DNA from: Anaerolineales bacterium
GTDB taxonomy: Bacteria; Chloroflexota; Anaerolineae; Anaerolineales; Villigracilaceae
Assembly: GCA_030583905.1 (NCBI GenBank)
Contig: CP129481.1
Location: 1,302,001 to 1,366,000, forward strand
Direction: 5' to 3'
Length of the DNA: 64,000 nt
Part shown: positions 44,976 to 54,277 of the stretch, in pieces
Position numbering within the stretch: the stretch's first letter is position 1
Layout: every line of letters starts with the position of its first letter
Made by a program: the position numbers and the translations under genes
Notes under the pieces: generated by a model
Databases searched by the model: none
Told to the model about the DNA's origin: nothing
What the model saw: the letters and a program-made list of their open reading frames with translations, nothing else

Positions 44976-45710
44976 TTGAACAGAAAAGTGCTGATGATTG
45001 ACGATGATCCTGAACTGGGAAAACTGATCGATGCGATTCTAAAATCGCTGGATCTTACTGTCCATTGTGCTTACTCGGGGGCGGATGGACTCAAGCAGGC
45101 GTATGCGATTCACCCGGATCTGATCATCCTCGATATAAACATGCCGGACCTGAACGGATTTGAAGTCTGTTCACGCCTGCGCGAGTTTTCCAACGTCCCG
45201 ATCCTGATGCTCACCGCCCGATTTCATGAGAATGACATGTTGCATGGTTTTAACGTCGGGGTGGATGATTTCCTCGGAAAACCCTTCAGCAAGAGTGAAC
45301 TTCAGGCGCGTGTTTGCGCCCTCTTAAGGCGCTCTTCAAGCAATCAGACCCCTAACCGAAGTCCCTATATTACTGCATACACCGATCCAGTCTTGGATAT
45401 CGATCTTTCGATCAGGACCATCAAACTCCTGGGAAAGATCGTGGAACTATCCCCAAAGGAGTATGACCTGCTCGCCTGCCTGGTGCGGGAACAGGGAAAG
45501 ATCCTGTCGCATCATGAACTGGCACGGGAGGTCTGGGGAGATGTGTATGCCAACGACCCATCTGAAACGTCTCTATACATCTACTATCTCAGAAAGAAAC
45601 TGAAGGATGGGCAACATGGTCATCGTTACATCCGCACCCATTGGGGACGAGGGTATTGGTTTGCATCACGCAATGAAGAGGATGAAATAACGCAAGAAAA
45701 AGTGGGTTAG
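44976..45710 (+). CDS. OmpR/PhoB-family response regulator (TTG start)
   Basis: This codes for 244 residues. The start is TTG at 44976, seven bases after a perfect AAGGAG; the next ATG would cut into the first receiver strand. The receiver has D9-D11, phospho-acceptor D53 (LIILDINMPD) and K102 (FLGKPFSK). The C-terminal winged helix is at ~135-235 (LSPKEYDLLACLVREQGKIL, YIYYLRKKLKD, YIRTHWGRGYWF). There is no sensor kinase gene beside it. It precedes a NusG-like gene and a long exopolysaccharide operon, and matching 25-base elements upstream of itself and of that operon suggest it controls both. Confidence 0.92.
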   Translation: MNRKVLMIDDDPELGKLIDAILKSLDLTVHCAYSGADGLKQAYAIHPDLIILDINMPDLNGFEVCSRLREFSNVPILMLTARFHENDMLHGFNVGVDDFLGKPFSKSELQARVCALLRRSSSNQTPNRSPYITAYTDPVLDIDLSIRTIKLLGKIVELSPKEYDLLACLVREQGKILSHHELAREVWGDVYANDPSETSLYIYYLRKKLKDGQHGHRYIRTHWGRGYWFASRNEEDEITQEKVG

Positions 45711-45746
45711 ATAATTGGGGATATGTGGCAATGTGGCTCAAATATA

Positions 45747-45807
45747 TCTCAAAATAATTCAAAAAAAGTTCAAAGATTTAAAAAGAAATTCAGTCGTACA
45801 GTATAAA
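45747..45807 (+). promoter_or_regulatory. Exopolysaccharide operon promoter region with element copy 2
   Basis: The 25-base element (45747-45771) contains TTCAAA boxes at 45758 and 45769, 11 bases apart as in PhoB/OmpR sites. A TATAAA -10-like box lies at 45802-45807 with no matching -35, which suggests activator dependence. About 190 bases of leader follow before the NusG-like gene. Confidence 0.5.
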
Positions 45808-45895
45808 TATATAGGCGTTCATTTTTGATGCGAGTGCACTTGTGCATGACAATTTTCTTCATGACGTTGTTAATTTGTTGAGCTAAAACGGAGAG

Positions 45896-45913
45896 CCTGC
45901 ATCAGACAGCAGG
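45896..45913 (+). promoter_or_regulatory. Leader hairpin before the NusG-like gene
   Basis: A CCTGC-ATCAGACA-GCAGG hairpin is followed by ATCGGAG and six T. The stem is short and too far from the T run for a normal terminator. A role as a pause or recruitment element for the NusG-like protein is speculative. Confidence 0.35.
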
Positions 45914-45998
45914 ATCGGAGTTTTTTAGGTTGACAGTAGGTAATTGGTTTATGTGGTAATGATGACATGAAGAAGCATGTCAAGGAGATAGGGTATCA

Positions 45999-46502
45999 AT
46001 GGAAAAATGGTATGTTGCTCATAGCAAACCGAGGAATGAAGAACTACTTTGGAAGCAGTTTTGTTTGCGAAACTTCACTTCTTATTATCCTTGCATTAAG
46101 GTACAGACAATAAACCCGCGGGCACAAAGGAGACAACCTTATTTTCCTGGCTATTTATTCGTTTGCGCCGATCTGGATTTGATAGGTAGATCAACTCTTG
46201 AATGGATGCCCGGAGGAATGGGGCTTGTGTCATTTGGTGATGAACCTGCTGTTATTCCCGGGAGTCTGGTCTGTGCGATCAAACAAAAGGTCGACTCCTT
46301 AATGGTGGCATCGGAGAAACTAATTGCCCCATTTCGTAAAGGCGATCGTGTTGTTATTCAAAATGGGGTTTTTGCGGGGTACGAAGGAGTTTTTGATACA
46401 CAACTCTCAGGAAATGACCGGGTGCGCATTTTTTTGTCATTGCTGAATGACCGGGTATTCCCAGTTGAGATGCCCGCTGCTTATGTTCATGGCAGTACTT
46501 AG
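45999..46502 (+). CDS. NusG-family antitermination paralogue (RfaH/LoaP/UpxY-like)
   Basis: This is a 167-residue protein with a NusG N-terminal domain (EKWYVAHSKPRNEELLWKQF, then QRRQPYFPGYLFV) and a C-terminal KOW domain (FRKGDRVVIQNGVFAGYEGVF). The housekeeping NusG is usually longer and lies beside secE and ribosomal genes, whereas this one opens a polysaccharide operon, as RfaH, UpxY and LoaP do. It is expected to bind RNA polymerase and let it read through the ~18-kb operon. It follows a ~290-base leader and is preceded by AAGGAG. Confidence 0.9.
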   Translation: MEKWYVAHSKPRNEELLWKQFCLRNFTSYYPCIKVQTINPRAQRRQPYFPGYLFVCADLDLIGRSTLEWMPGGMGLVSFGDEPAVIPGSLVCAIKQKVDSLMVASEKLIAPFRKGDRVVIQNGVFAGYEGVFDTQLSGNDRVRIFLSLLNDRVFPVEMPAAYVHGST

Positions 46503-46541
46503 TTGATTGAGCCGGGGGAAGATATGATCATTTTTCATTAG

Positions 46542-48248
46542 ATGAATCCTCTGACAATGATAATGTCAGAAGGGCGGAGCGTTTTTGAGCAGACCCATAT
46601 GTGTGCAAAAAAATTAAGACTAGGATTATTGCTAAATTCGTTAAGTGTCCCTGCTTGGGTGGATTATGTTGTTCGCCGTATCATAAGTGAAGATGCAGGT
46701 GAATTTGTGCTGGTGATCTTAAATTCCGAGATGGATGGCTTGCAAAGAGATAAGAAAAGATCAATACTCTATTCGATTTTTGACTGGATTGATCGGAAGC
46801 TTTTTACAAAAGAGCCGGATCCCTTTGGTTTGAACGATATTTCAGAACTACTCGAAAGTGTGCCTGTTATCAAGGTGTTACCGATAAGGAAAGTGACTGT
46901 TTCATTTCTTGGTGACGCTGATCTAAGGAACATTAAAAATTATCAATTAGATGTGCTGTTAAAATTTGGGTTTGAATCTCTATCTGTTGAAAATTTAGAT
47001 ATCTCCAAATATGGGACCTGGTTTTATTCTCATGGTGAGAGGAGTGGACCACCCGGCTTTTGGGAGGTGGTCGAGAATCAACCTGAGACAGTATCGACTC
47101 TCATGGCGATTGGGGGGAGTTTTTCAACGGTACACGTACTATATCGCTCCTGTTTTTTTACATACCCGCTTTCCCCAGCTCGTCATCGAAGTTACTTCTT
47201 CTGGGCTGCGGCTTCTTTTTTACCCCGGCAGATTAGGCTTCTCCAGCGATTAGGATACGATGGTTTTCTTCGGGAAATAGATAAATTCAATGCAAAACCT
47301 AACATTAAGCTCAATGCCTTTGAAGTGCCTTCAAATTGGGTGACTATTCTATCGCTTACAAAGATCACCTTCAGATTGATCAGGGAGTTTCTTACACGAA
47401 TATTCTTTTTAAAACAGTGGTTTTTACTCTTTAGCTTCAAAGATGAGGCGTTAAATAATCTTGAGATTTTTGAAAAAATGACTCCAACTAGGAATACATT
47501 TTTTGCAGACCCCCACATAATACAGAAAGCTGAAACATACTATGTTTTTGTGGAAGAATTTTCAGCCGTAAAGGGGAAAGGTCATATTTCATTTATTGAG
47601 ATTGATGAAACTGGGCATTGGAAAGCGCCGGTCAAGGTTTTGGAGAAGGATTATCATTTGTCGTATCCATTTCTCTTTGAATGGGATGGGAAAAATTACA
47701 TGATTCCAGAGTCGCGCGCGAACAGAACGATCGATCTTTATGAATGCACAACATTTCCAACGGAATGGAAATTCAAGAAATGCTTGGTTGAAAATGTTTC
47801 GGCGGTCGACACGACGCTTATTTATTACTTCAACAAATGGTGGTTGTTCACCGGGATCGCTGAACATGAAGGTGCCGCGCCAAATGTCGAATTATTTCTG
47901 TTTTTTACAGATGATATTTTCAGTGGTAACTGGATATCGCACCCACAGAACCCGATTGTGTCTGATGTCAAACGAGCGAGACCGGCAGGCAGCATCTTTT
48001 TCAGGGATGGAAGATTGATAAGGCCATCACAGGATTGTTCTAAACTTTATGGATATGGTTTTGATTTGAATGAAATTGTTGTTCTTTCAGAATCCAATTA
48101 TTGCGAAAAGAAAATTGTGTCGGTCAGACCAGGATGGGATAAAGAGATTCTGGCGACACACACCTTATCAACTTGCAATAATCTAACAGTCATTGATGCC
48201 TTCAGGTATGTTTGGAGAATGGGGAATGCAGGAAATCGCGGCTCTTGA
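46542..48248 (+). CDS. Formyltransferase-like / GIPC-transferase-like fusion protein
   Basis: This is a 568-residue protein. The N-terminal ~250 residues resemble the formyltransferase fold (LRLGLLLNSLSVPAWVDYVV, then YSHGERSGPPGFWEVVENQP). The C-terminal ~290 residues resemble the beta-propeller domain of glucosamine inositolphosphorylceramide transferase-like proteins (RNTFFADPHIIQKAETYYVF, LSYPFLFEWDGKNYMIPES, ARPAGSIFFRDGRLIRPSQD). Such fusions occur in bacterial polysaccharide loci, possibly to formylate or otherwise alter an amino sugar. The role is inferred. No good ribosome site precedes 46542, and a start at Met20 is possible. The end overlaps the next frame. Confidence 0.7.
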   Translation: MNPLTMIMSEGRSVFEQTHMCAKKLRLGLLLNSLSVPAWVDYVVRRIISEDAGEFVLVILNSEMDGLQRDKKRSILYSIFDWIDRKLFTKEPDPFGLNDISELLESVPVIKVLPIRKVTVSFLGDADLRNIKNYQLDVLLKFGFESLSVENLDISKYGTWFYSHGERSGPPGFWEVVENQPETVSTLMAIGGSFSTVHVLYRSCFFTYPLSPARHRSYFFWAAASFLPRQIRLLQRLGYDGFLREIDKFNAKPNIKLNAFEVPSNWVTILSLTKITFRLIREFLTRIFFLKQWFLLFSFKDEALNNLEIFEKMTPTRNTFFADPHIIQKAETYYVFVEEFSAVKGKGHISFIEIDETGHWKAPVKVLEKDYHLSYPFLFEWDGKNYMIPESRANRTIDLYECTTFPTEWKFKKCLVENVSAVDTTLIYYFNKWWLFTGIAEHEGAAPNVELFLFFTDDIFSGNWISHPQNPIVSDVKRARPAGSIFFRDGRLIRPSQDCSKLYGYGFDLNEIVVLSESNYCEKKIVSVRPGWDKEILATHTLSTCNNLTVIDAFRYVWRMGNAGNRGS

Positions 48249-49683
48249 TCTCATCGTTAAACTTTGCAGGGCTTTGGCAGAAAAACAGATCGATTACTGT
48301 CATTGGAAAAGCAACGTGGCACTTGACCGCTCTGCCAGAGGTGATAATGATCTTGATTTATTGGTCAATCGTCGCGATGCTCAATGTTTTACCCAAATTT
48401 TGACTGGTTTAGGTTTTAAGGAAACGATTGCGCCGCAGTCTGAAAGATTGCCAGGGGTAACAGACTATTATGGATATGATCGATCCAGTGGACGATTGGT
48501 CCATGTTCATGCGCATTATCAGCTGGTTTTTGGGAGCGATCTTTCCAAGAACTATCGCCTGCCTGTTGAAAAGGCATATTTGTTTTCATCATCTCAAAAG
48601 GGGCTTTTCCGTATACCTTCACCAGAATTTGAACTTATGATTCTGGTCATTCGGCTGGTTTTGAAACACTCGACTTGGGATTCGATCCTGATGCGGCATG
48701 GGCAATTATCCGCTTCCGAACGATGCGAACTGGATGATCTATCTGTAGAGAACACATTTTCCAAGGTTGATGAAGTTTTGCATCACATCCCGGGGTTGAA
48801 TCGAAGTTTGTTCGATTTATGTTTGCAATCACTGAAGCCCGGTTGTCCATATTTGACCCGTATTAAGGCGGGAGAGTTGTTGCAAAGAGCGATCCAAGTC
48901 CATGCTCGCTATCCTCATTGGTTTGATATTATTTTGAAATTCGCGCGAAGAATATGGCAGCCTTTCCTGCAGCGTGGATTCAGATATATGCCCAAGAACT
49001 GTTTTTCGAACGGGGGCTTGTTCATTGCCTTCGTCGGCGGGGATGGTGCAGGAAAGACAACAGCAATTGAAGAAATATACAAATGGCTTTCGGGAACTTT
49101 TGAAGTGAAGAGATTTCATATGGGAAAGCCGGTGTGGTCATGGATGACGACTATGATAAGGGGGATGCTGAAGGTGGGTACACTTATGAGACTTTATCCC
49201 TTTGAAGGGGATGTGTATGAAGAGGTATCGAAACCTCATGGATACCCGTGGTTCGTTCGGGCAGTTTGCACTGCTTACGATCGATATCTGACCTATATGT
49301 GCGCACACCGATTTTCGTCGAATGGCGGGTTGGTGTTGTGCGATCGCTACTCTTTTCCTGGTTTTATGAAAATGGATGGTCCGCAATGTGAAGATGCCAT
49401 AACTGTTTTGGGAAAAACGAATTGGTTTTTGGAGTTCCTGGCTCACATGGAGAAACATTATTACCAGAAGATCAAGTTGCCTGATCTTTTGATTGTCTTA
49501 AAAGTCGATTCAGAGACCGCGGTTCGTCGGAAGGTTGATGAAACTGCCATGTCCGTTCGGGCACGTTCAGTAGAAGTAGAGAGCCTGAACTGGGAAGAAC
49601 TTTCGGCATTTGTCGTTAATGCCAACCGGTCCCGGGAAGATGCGCTTTCTCAGATCAAATCTCTTGTGTGGGAACATCTTTAA
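48226..49683 (+). CDS. Nucleotidyltransferase-like / P-loop kinase fusion
   Basis: This codes for 485 residues from ATG 48226 (GGAG nine bases upstream), overlapping the previous gene by 23 bases; a start at 48193 would overlap more. The N-terminal ~250 residues show a nucleotidyltransferase-like fold (YCHWKSN, then GDNDLDLLVNRRDA, two acidic residues before a strand). The C-terminal ~210 residues are thymidylate-kinase-like: Walker A FVGGDGAGKTTAIEEI, a DRY switch (LVLCDRYSF) and an RARS-type lid. Similar proteins are found in polysaccharide loci. The substrate is not evident; a sugar or lipid phosphate is as likely as a nucleotide. Confidence 0.65.
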   Translation: MQEIAALDLIVKLCRALAEKQIDYCHWKSNVALDRSARGDNDLDLLVNRRDAQCFTQILTGLGFKETIAPQSERLPGVTDYYGYDRSSGRLVHVHAHYQLVFGSDLSKNYRLPVEKAYLFSSSQKGLFRIPSPEFELMILVIRLVLKHSTWDSILMRHGQLSASERCELDDLSVENTFSKVDEVLHHIPGLNRSLFDLCLQSLKPGCPYLTRIKAGELLQRAIQVHARYPHWFDIILKFARRIWQPFLQRGFRYMPKNCFSNGGLFIAFVGGDGAGKTTAIEEIYKWLSGTFEVKRFHMGKPVWSWMTTMIRGMLKVGTLMRLYPFEGDVYEEVSKPHGYPWFVRAVCTAYDRYLTYMCAHRFSSNGGLVLCDRYSFPGFMKMDGPQCEDAITVLGKTNWFLEFLAHMEKHYYQKIKLPDLLIVLKVDSETAVRRKVDETAMSVRARSVEVESLNWEELSAFVVNANRSREDALSQIKSLVWEHL

Positions 49684-49685
49684 AC

Positions 49686-51275
49686 ATGTCAACACTCTCT
49701 CAGCCTATGAAATTTATCTCAGGATTGTTTTCCGATCACGGGTTGACTAAAAAGGCTTATTTGAACGCTGTCACAGTGACGCTTGAATATGGCGCAAGTT
49801 TGCTGGTTGGTTTTCTTATTACGCCATTAATGCTTATTGGGTTGGGGATGTATTCGTTTGGGATGTGGCAGATTTTGAACCGCCTTATTGGATATATCAA
49901 TCCGATCAGCGGCCGCCCTGGATTTGCCCTAAAAGCGAAGCTCGCAAATCAACAGTCATCCAATGATTACGACCAAAAACGTCGTTATGTTGGCAGTACA
50001 TTGGTCATCTGGCTTCTTTTTTTACCGCTCCTCATCGGTGTTGGTGGAGTTGTAAGTTGGTTTGTGCCGTATTGGGTTCGTGCGCCAGATGAGTATGCTT
50101 GGATTATCCGTGCGGTGGCAGGATTACTTGTAGTGAACATGATTGTCAGTACATTGGCATCCATACCGCAAGTGGTTCTGCAAGGGGAAAACTTGGGATA
50201 TAAAAGAATGGGGATGTCAGTGATCCTTGTCCTTGCAGGTGGTGGGTTAACCTGGCTGGCGCTATATCTTAATGCTGGAATTGTCGGCGTTGCCATGGCG
50301 GCAGTTACATCAACACTTTTAACGGGTTTATTTTATCTTTGGGTTGTGCGAAACTATGTTCCGTGGTTTGGCACAGCGAGTCCGCAGATTTGTGATATAC
50401 GCCAGATGCTGAGTCTAAGTTGGTGGTTCATGGGTTGGAATCTGGTTACGACCTTGCTTTTGGCAAGCGACATTGTTGTGTTGGGTTTGCTAAATTCCGT
50501 CGAGTCAGTGACCAGTTATTCTCTTACCAAATATATTCCTGAAACATTGATTGGAGTCATTGTCATTGTCATTTTTGGTGTTACACCGGGGCTTGGCGGT
50601 ATTATTGGAACGGGGGATTATCAAAAGGCTGTCCGTTTACGCGGTGAGATTGTTTCATTTATCTGGCTGGCAGCGACGACTTTGGGTGCATCTATATTGA
50701 TTTGGAACAAGGTTTTTATTGGCTTATGGGTGGGGATTGATCATTATTCCGGCTCGATTCCCAACCTGTTGGTTGTTCTGGCTGCGATGCAGCTTGCTCT
50801 CATCCGAAGCGATGGCAATATTATTGACCTGACATTGCGCTTGAATAAAAAGGTCCTTTTGGGACTTCTATCTGTGACAATATCAATCGCCGCTGCAAGT
50901 ATTTTGGTGGGTCATTTCAGATTGGGAATAGCGGGCTTGTGCATTGGCATCATGGCAGGGCGGTTGATAATTAGTGTGGGATATCCCTTGTTGATCGGCC
51001 GTTTCTTGGGTGTTTCATTGCTTTCCCAAGCGAAACATGTGCTGCGTCCGGTTCTTGTAACAATCCTGCTTTTTTTAATAGCCATGGGCATGGATTCTTT
51101 TACATCAATCGAATTAACATCGGGATTCAAAGGTTGGATTATGTTCTTCCTTTTAGCTGGATTCACAGGTTCCCTAATATTATTAATGGCTTTCTATGCT
51201 GGCTTGTCGGAAGATCAACGCAGAGGCATGTTGCGCCGAATTCAAGTAGTTATTACGGCAACGAGGCCTTCCTGA
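49686..51275 (+). CDS. Polysaccharide flippase, Wzx/MOP family
   Basis: This codes for 529 residues from ATG 49686, two bases after the previous stop. About 14 hydrophobic helices occur in the pattern of the polysaccharide-transport MOP exporters (VTVTLEYGASLLVGFLITPL, IWLLFLPLLIGVGGVVSWF, and later helices). It should flip undecaprenyl-linked repeat units across the membrane. The polymerase gene follows three genes later, so a Wzx/Wzy-dependent pathway is indicated. Confidence 0.85.
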   Translation: MSTLSQPMKFISGLFSDHGLTKKAYLNAVTVTLEYGASLLVGFLITPLMLIGLGMYSFGMWQILNRLIGYINPISGRPGFALKAKLANQQSSNDYDQKRRYVGSTLVIWLLFLPLLIGVGGVVSWFVPYWVRAPDEYAWIIRAVAGLLVVNMIVSTLASIPQVVLQGENLGYKRMGMSVILVLAGGGLTWLALYLNAGIVGVAMAAVTSTLLTGLFYLWVVRNYVPWFGTASPQICDIRQMLSLSWWFMGWNLVTTLLLASDIVVLGLLNSVESVTSYSLTKYIPETLIGVIVIVIFGVTPGLGGIIGTGDYQKAVRLRGEIVSFIWLAATTLGASILIWNKVFIGLWVGIDHYSGSIPNLLVVLAAMQLALIRSDGNIIDLTLRLNKKVLLGLLSVTISIAAASILVGHFRLGIAGLCIGIMAGRLIISVGYPLLIGRFLGVSLLSQAKHVLRPVLVTILLFLIAMGMDSFTSIELTSGFKGWIMFFLLAGFTGSLILLMAFYAGLSEDQRRGMLRRIQVVITATRPS

Positions 51276-51276
51276 T

Positions 51277-51939
51277 ATGGCTTCGCAAATCGTAGAGATT
51301 GTTGGTCCGGCTGGTGCAGGTAAAACCACCCTTTATCACATGCTTGGCAGTTCCAATGCATCTATACAACTTGGTAATTTCCCAGATGTTCGAAAAATGT
51401 CGGATATGCCATTTTTTCTGATCAATGGTCTTGAATTATTGCCCGTCATTCTCAGATTGTTATGGAAGAGGAAGACCCTAACACGTCGGGAATTTGCTTG
51501 GTTGTGTATTCTGCATGGGTGGTCAGCTAAATTGCGAAAAGAATTTGATCAAGTGATAGTGTTAGATCAAGGTCCGGTCTATTTGCTGGCTGAGATGCAG
51601 GAATTTGGGTCTGAATACTTACGCGGACATGACGCAGAAAGATTATGGGACGATTTATACATCCAGTGGGCTGCTACCTTGGACTCAATCATCTGGCTCG
51701 ATGCTAAAGATATCGATTTGGCGGAACGGATTCGCGCTAGAAGGAAAGAACATGCGCTTAAATATGAATCAACTGAAACCGCTTCTGTTTTTTTGTCCCG
51801 CTACCGTAAAGCGTACAAACATGTGATTTTTTGCCTGTCAAAGCATTGCTCGGACTTAAGAATTCTTCACTTTGACACGAGCCAAAAAGAACCCCGCGAA
51901 ATTACTGCTCAACTCATGAGTGAATTTGATGTGACCTGA
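51277..51939 (+). CDS. P-loop kinase-like protein of the polysaccharide operon
   Basis: This is a 220-residue P-loop protein: Walker A VGPAGAGKTTLYHM (10-23) and Walker B-like VIVLDQGPVYLLAEM (~90-105). A lid-like Arg/Lys-rich stretch (LAERIRARRKEHALKYEST) follows IWLDAKDID. It resembles small nucleotide or sugar kinases, but I cannot name a family. It is packed two bases after the flippase and 10 before a glycosyltransferase, so it probably acts on a precursor of this polysaccharide or on a protein of the machinery. Confidence 0.65.
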   Translation: MASQIVEIVGPAGAGKTTLYHMLGSSNASIQLGNFPDVRKMSDMPFFLINGLELLPVILRLLWKRKTLTRREFAWLCILHGWSAKLRKEFDQVIVLDQGPVYLLAEMQEFGSEYLRGHDAERLWDDLYIQWAATLDSIIWLDAKDIDLAERIRARRKEHALKYESTETASVFLSRYRKAYKHVIFCLSKHCSDLRILHFDTSQKEPREITAQLMSEFDVT

Positions 51940-51949
51940 GAAACTGCCG

Positions 51950-53056
51950 ATGAAACTATCGAACAGACGATTAGCCTTTTTTTTGCCGGGCTTGTATGAG
52001 GGCGGAGCAGAACGCATCGTTCTTAATCTGACAAAGGGAATTTCTGAACGAGGCTATGCTGTTGACCTGGTCTTGGCACGAGCTGAAGGTCCTTATATGG
52101 AGCAAATCCCAAATACTGTGCGATTGATAGACTTAAAAGCCTCGCGTGTACTGGGTAGTGTCCCTGCATTGGTCAAATATCTTCAAAAGGAGAGTCCGGC
52201 TGCACTGTTCTCAGGAATGTTTTCCAATATCATAGCCCTATGGGCAAGACGTTTGAGTGGGATGCCTGAGAGATTGATCATAACCGAACATAATTCCTTG
52301 TCTTCAATCGTTAAGCATAAAAACGATATTCGTTGGAAGTTGTATCCAAAATTGGCGGGATGTTTTTATCCATGGGCGGATACAGTCATTGCTGTTTCAA
52401 ACGATGTGGCGGCTGATTTGAAGCGGGTTGCCGGCATTTCTCATGATTTGATTCGGGTTGTTTATAACCCTATTGTGACCCCGGATCTACAGAAAAAATC
52501 TGAAGCGTTATTAAACCATCCTTGGTTTGCGGTGGGCCAACCTCCGGTTGTAGTGGCGGTTGGTCGTTTGACGGACCAAAAAGCCTTTGATGTTTTGATT
52601 CGAGCCTTTTATTTTTTGAGAAAAGAATATTCTGCGCGCTTGTTGATCCTGGGGGAGGGCGAAAATCGTCATGCTCTAGAAACCTTGATCTGCCAACTTG
52701 ATTTGGAGCAGGATGTGAGTCTGCCGGGGTTTGTTCAAAACCCATATCCCTATATGGCGCATGCATCGTTGTTCGTTCTTCCTTCCCGCTGGGAGGGATT
52801 ACCTACCGTTTTGGTTGAGGCGTTATATTTGGGGTCACCGATTATTGCTACAGATTGTCCCGGCGGATCGCGGGAGATTTTAAAAGATGGGCAATTTGGA
52901 AGATTAATACCGGTGGATGATTCTCATATTCTGGCAGCAACAATGGCGGATATCCTGAGTGGGCGACGAACCCATCCTCCGAAAGAAAGCTGGGAACCCT
53001 ATTGTTTGAATTTTGTAACGGATCAGTATCTTGGACTGTTGTCTGGAGCATCCTGA
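51950..53056 (+). CDS. Glycosyltransferase, GT4 family
   Basis: This is a 368-residue GT-B enzyme. The N-half starts FFLPGLYEGGAERIVLNLTKG, with the GGAER loop that binds the nucleotide sugar or acceptor. The C-half has VVAVGRLTDQKAFDVLIRAF, ILGEGENRHALETLI and the donor-site motif PSRWEGLPTVLVEALYLGSP (E-x7-E). It is a retaining sugar transferase in the cytoplasm acting on lipid-linked repeat units. The stop overlaps the start of the polymerase gene by one base (TGATG). Confidence 0.92.
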   Translation: MKLSNRRLAFFLPGLYEGGAERIVLNLTKGISERGYAVDLVLARAEGPYMEQIPNTVRLIDLKASRVLGSVPALVKYLQKESPAALFSGMFSNIIALWARRLSGMPERLIITEHNSLSSIVKHKNDIRWKLYPKLAGCFYPWADTVIAVSNDVAADLKRVAGISHDLIRVVYNPIVTPDLQKKSEALLNHPWFAVGQPPVVVAVGRLTDQKAFDVLIRAFYFLRKEYSARLLILGEGENRHALETLICQLDLEQDVSLPGFVQNPYPYMAHASLFVLPSRWEGLPTVLVEALYLGSPIIATDCPGGSREILKDGQFGRLIPVDDSHILAATMADILSGRRTHPPKESWEPYCLNFVTDQYLGLLSGAS

Positions 53057-54270
53057 TGCGCAAGGTAACCTATTTACTGGCAACTATATTAATTTTTATC
53101 ATCCCATGGGAGGATAGTATTTCAGTCTCATCTATGGGTTCTTTAGCCCGGGTTGCGGGACTCGTCGTTGCAGTATTTTGGTTGGCGACGATGTTAATGG
53201 AAGGGCGATTTCGAAAGCCGCATCTGTTTCACATCATTGTGCTGGTATTCTTTTTGTGGAATTTTGTAAGTATTTTTTGGAGTACGGATGCGGAGAGTAC
53301 AATCCAACGTATAAAAACGTACAGTCAGATTTTTCTTCTGATCCTCATTTTTTGGGAAGTTTTTCAATCCCCCAAGGAATTAATGGCTGGACTTCAAGCC
53401 TATATTTATGGTTGCTATGTCCTTATTACGAGTACGATTTACAACTACATCACTGGCAATGTGGCGGTTGTTTATGAGGGACGATACAGTGCTACAGGAG
53501 TCAATGCGGTTGAGCTAGCCCTTATCTTGATGATGGGATTGCCTATCGCCATGCAGTTGTTTTTTGCGGCGGTACAGAATAGGCAGAGACTGTTTATGAA
53601 ATTTATAAATTTGGCTTTTATACCTTTGGCTATTTTTTCGATTGTTCTAACCGGCAGCCGCACATCTCTGTTGGCAATTATTCCCTTTGGCATTTATATC
53701 GTTGTGACACAGCAGATCAAATTTGACAGGAAACTTATAGTTTTTGGTGTTCTTTTGATTTCGCTATTGGCATTATTTCCGTTTGTTCCACAATCGGTGA
53801 TTACCCGATTGGGTACACTGGGTACTTCTATCGAGGAGGGGGATCTGGGTGGTCGTATTAACCTGTGGTGGCATGCAATCCTTGTTCTTTCCGAACATCC
53901 CTTTCTGGGACTTGGTAGTGGCGTTTTGGATTCGACCATCGGTTCGGCTGCTCATAATACTTTTGTGTCTGTCGTGGCGGAAACGGGGTTTATCGGTTTC
54001 ATTTTGTTTTTTGTGATTCTCTCAATTGTTTTTTTTCAGGCAATGAATGTTCCAAATGGAAATTCAGGACTTTGGGTAGCCATTTTTTTGACGTGGGTCA
54101 TTGGGGTTTGTTCACTTTCATGGGAATATAGGAAATTAACTTGGCTGCTCTTGAATTTTGTCATTATTGAGGGAAGCTTTACCTTCGAGCAGCTGCATAT
54201 CGGGCAGACGATGATGAAAACATCCAGGAATATAAGACGTTTGATCAATAAGCCTGAGCTTGGAACCTAG
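53056..54270 (+). CDS. O-antigen polymerase/ligase-like membrane protein (Wzy/WaaL family)
   Basis: This codes for 404 residues from ATG 53056, which shares one base with the previous stop; the longer frame overlaps the glycosyltransferase without a ribosome site. About 11 membrane helices include LLATILIFIIPWEDSI at the start. A large outer loop near residues 260-310 contains GGRINLWWHAILVLSEHPFLGLGSG and AAHNTF, the conserved pattern of the Wzy_C/O-antigen ligase family, followed by VVAETGFIGFILFF. It is probably the polymerase of the repeat units. Confidence 0.88.
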   Translation: MRKVTYLLATILIFIIPWEDSISVSSMGSLARVAGLVVAVFWLATMLMEGRFRKPHLFHIIVLVFFLWNFVSIFWSTDAESTIQRIKTYSQIFLLILIFWEVFQSPKELMAGLQAYIYGCYVLITSTIYNYITGNVAVVYEGRYSATGVNAVELALILMMGLPIAMQLFFAAVQNRQRLFMKFINLAFIPLAIFSIVLTGSRTSLLAIIPFGIYIVVTQQIKFDRKLIVFGVLLISLLALFPFVPQSVITRLGTLGTSIEEGDLGGRINLWWHAILVLSEHPFLGLGSGVLDSTIGSAAHNTFVSVVAETGFIGFILFFVILSIVFFQAMNVPNGNSGLWVAIFLTWVIGVCSLSWEYRKLTWLLLNFVIIEGSFTFEQLHIGQTMMKTSRNIRRLINKPELGT

Positions 54271-54277
54271 GCATTCA

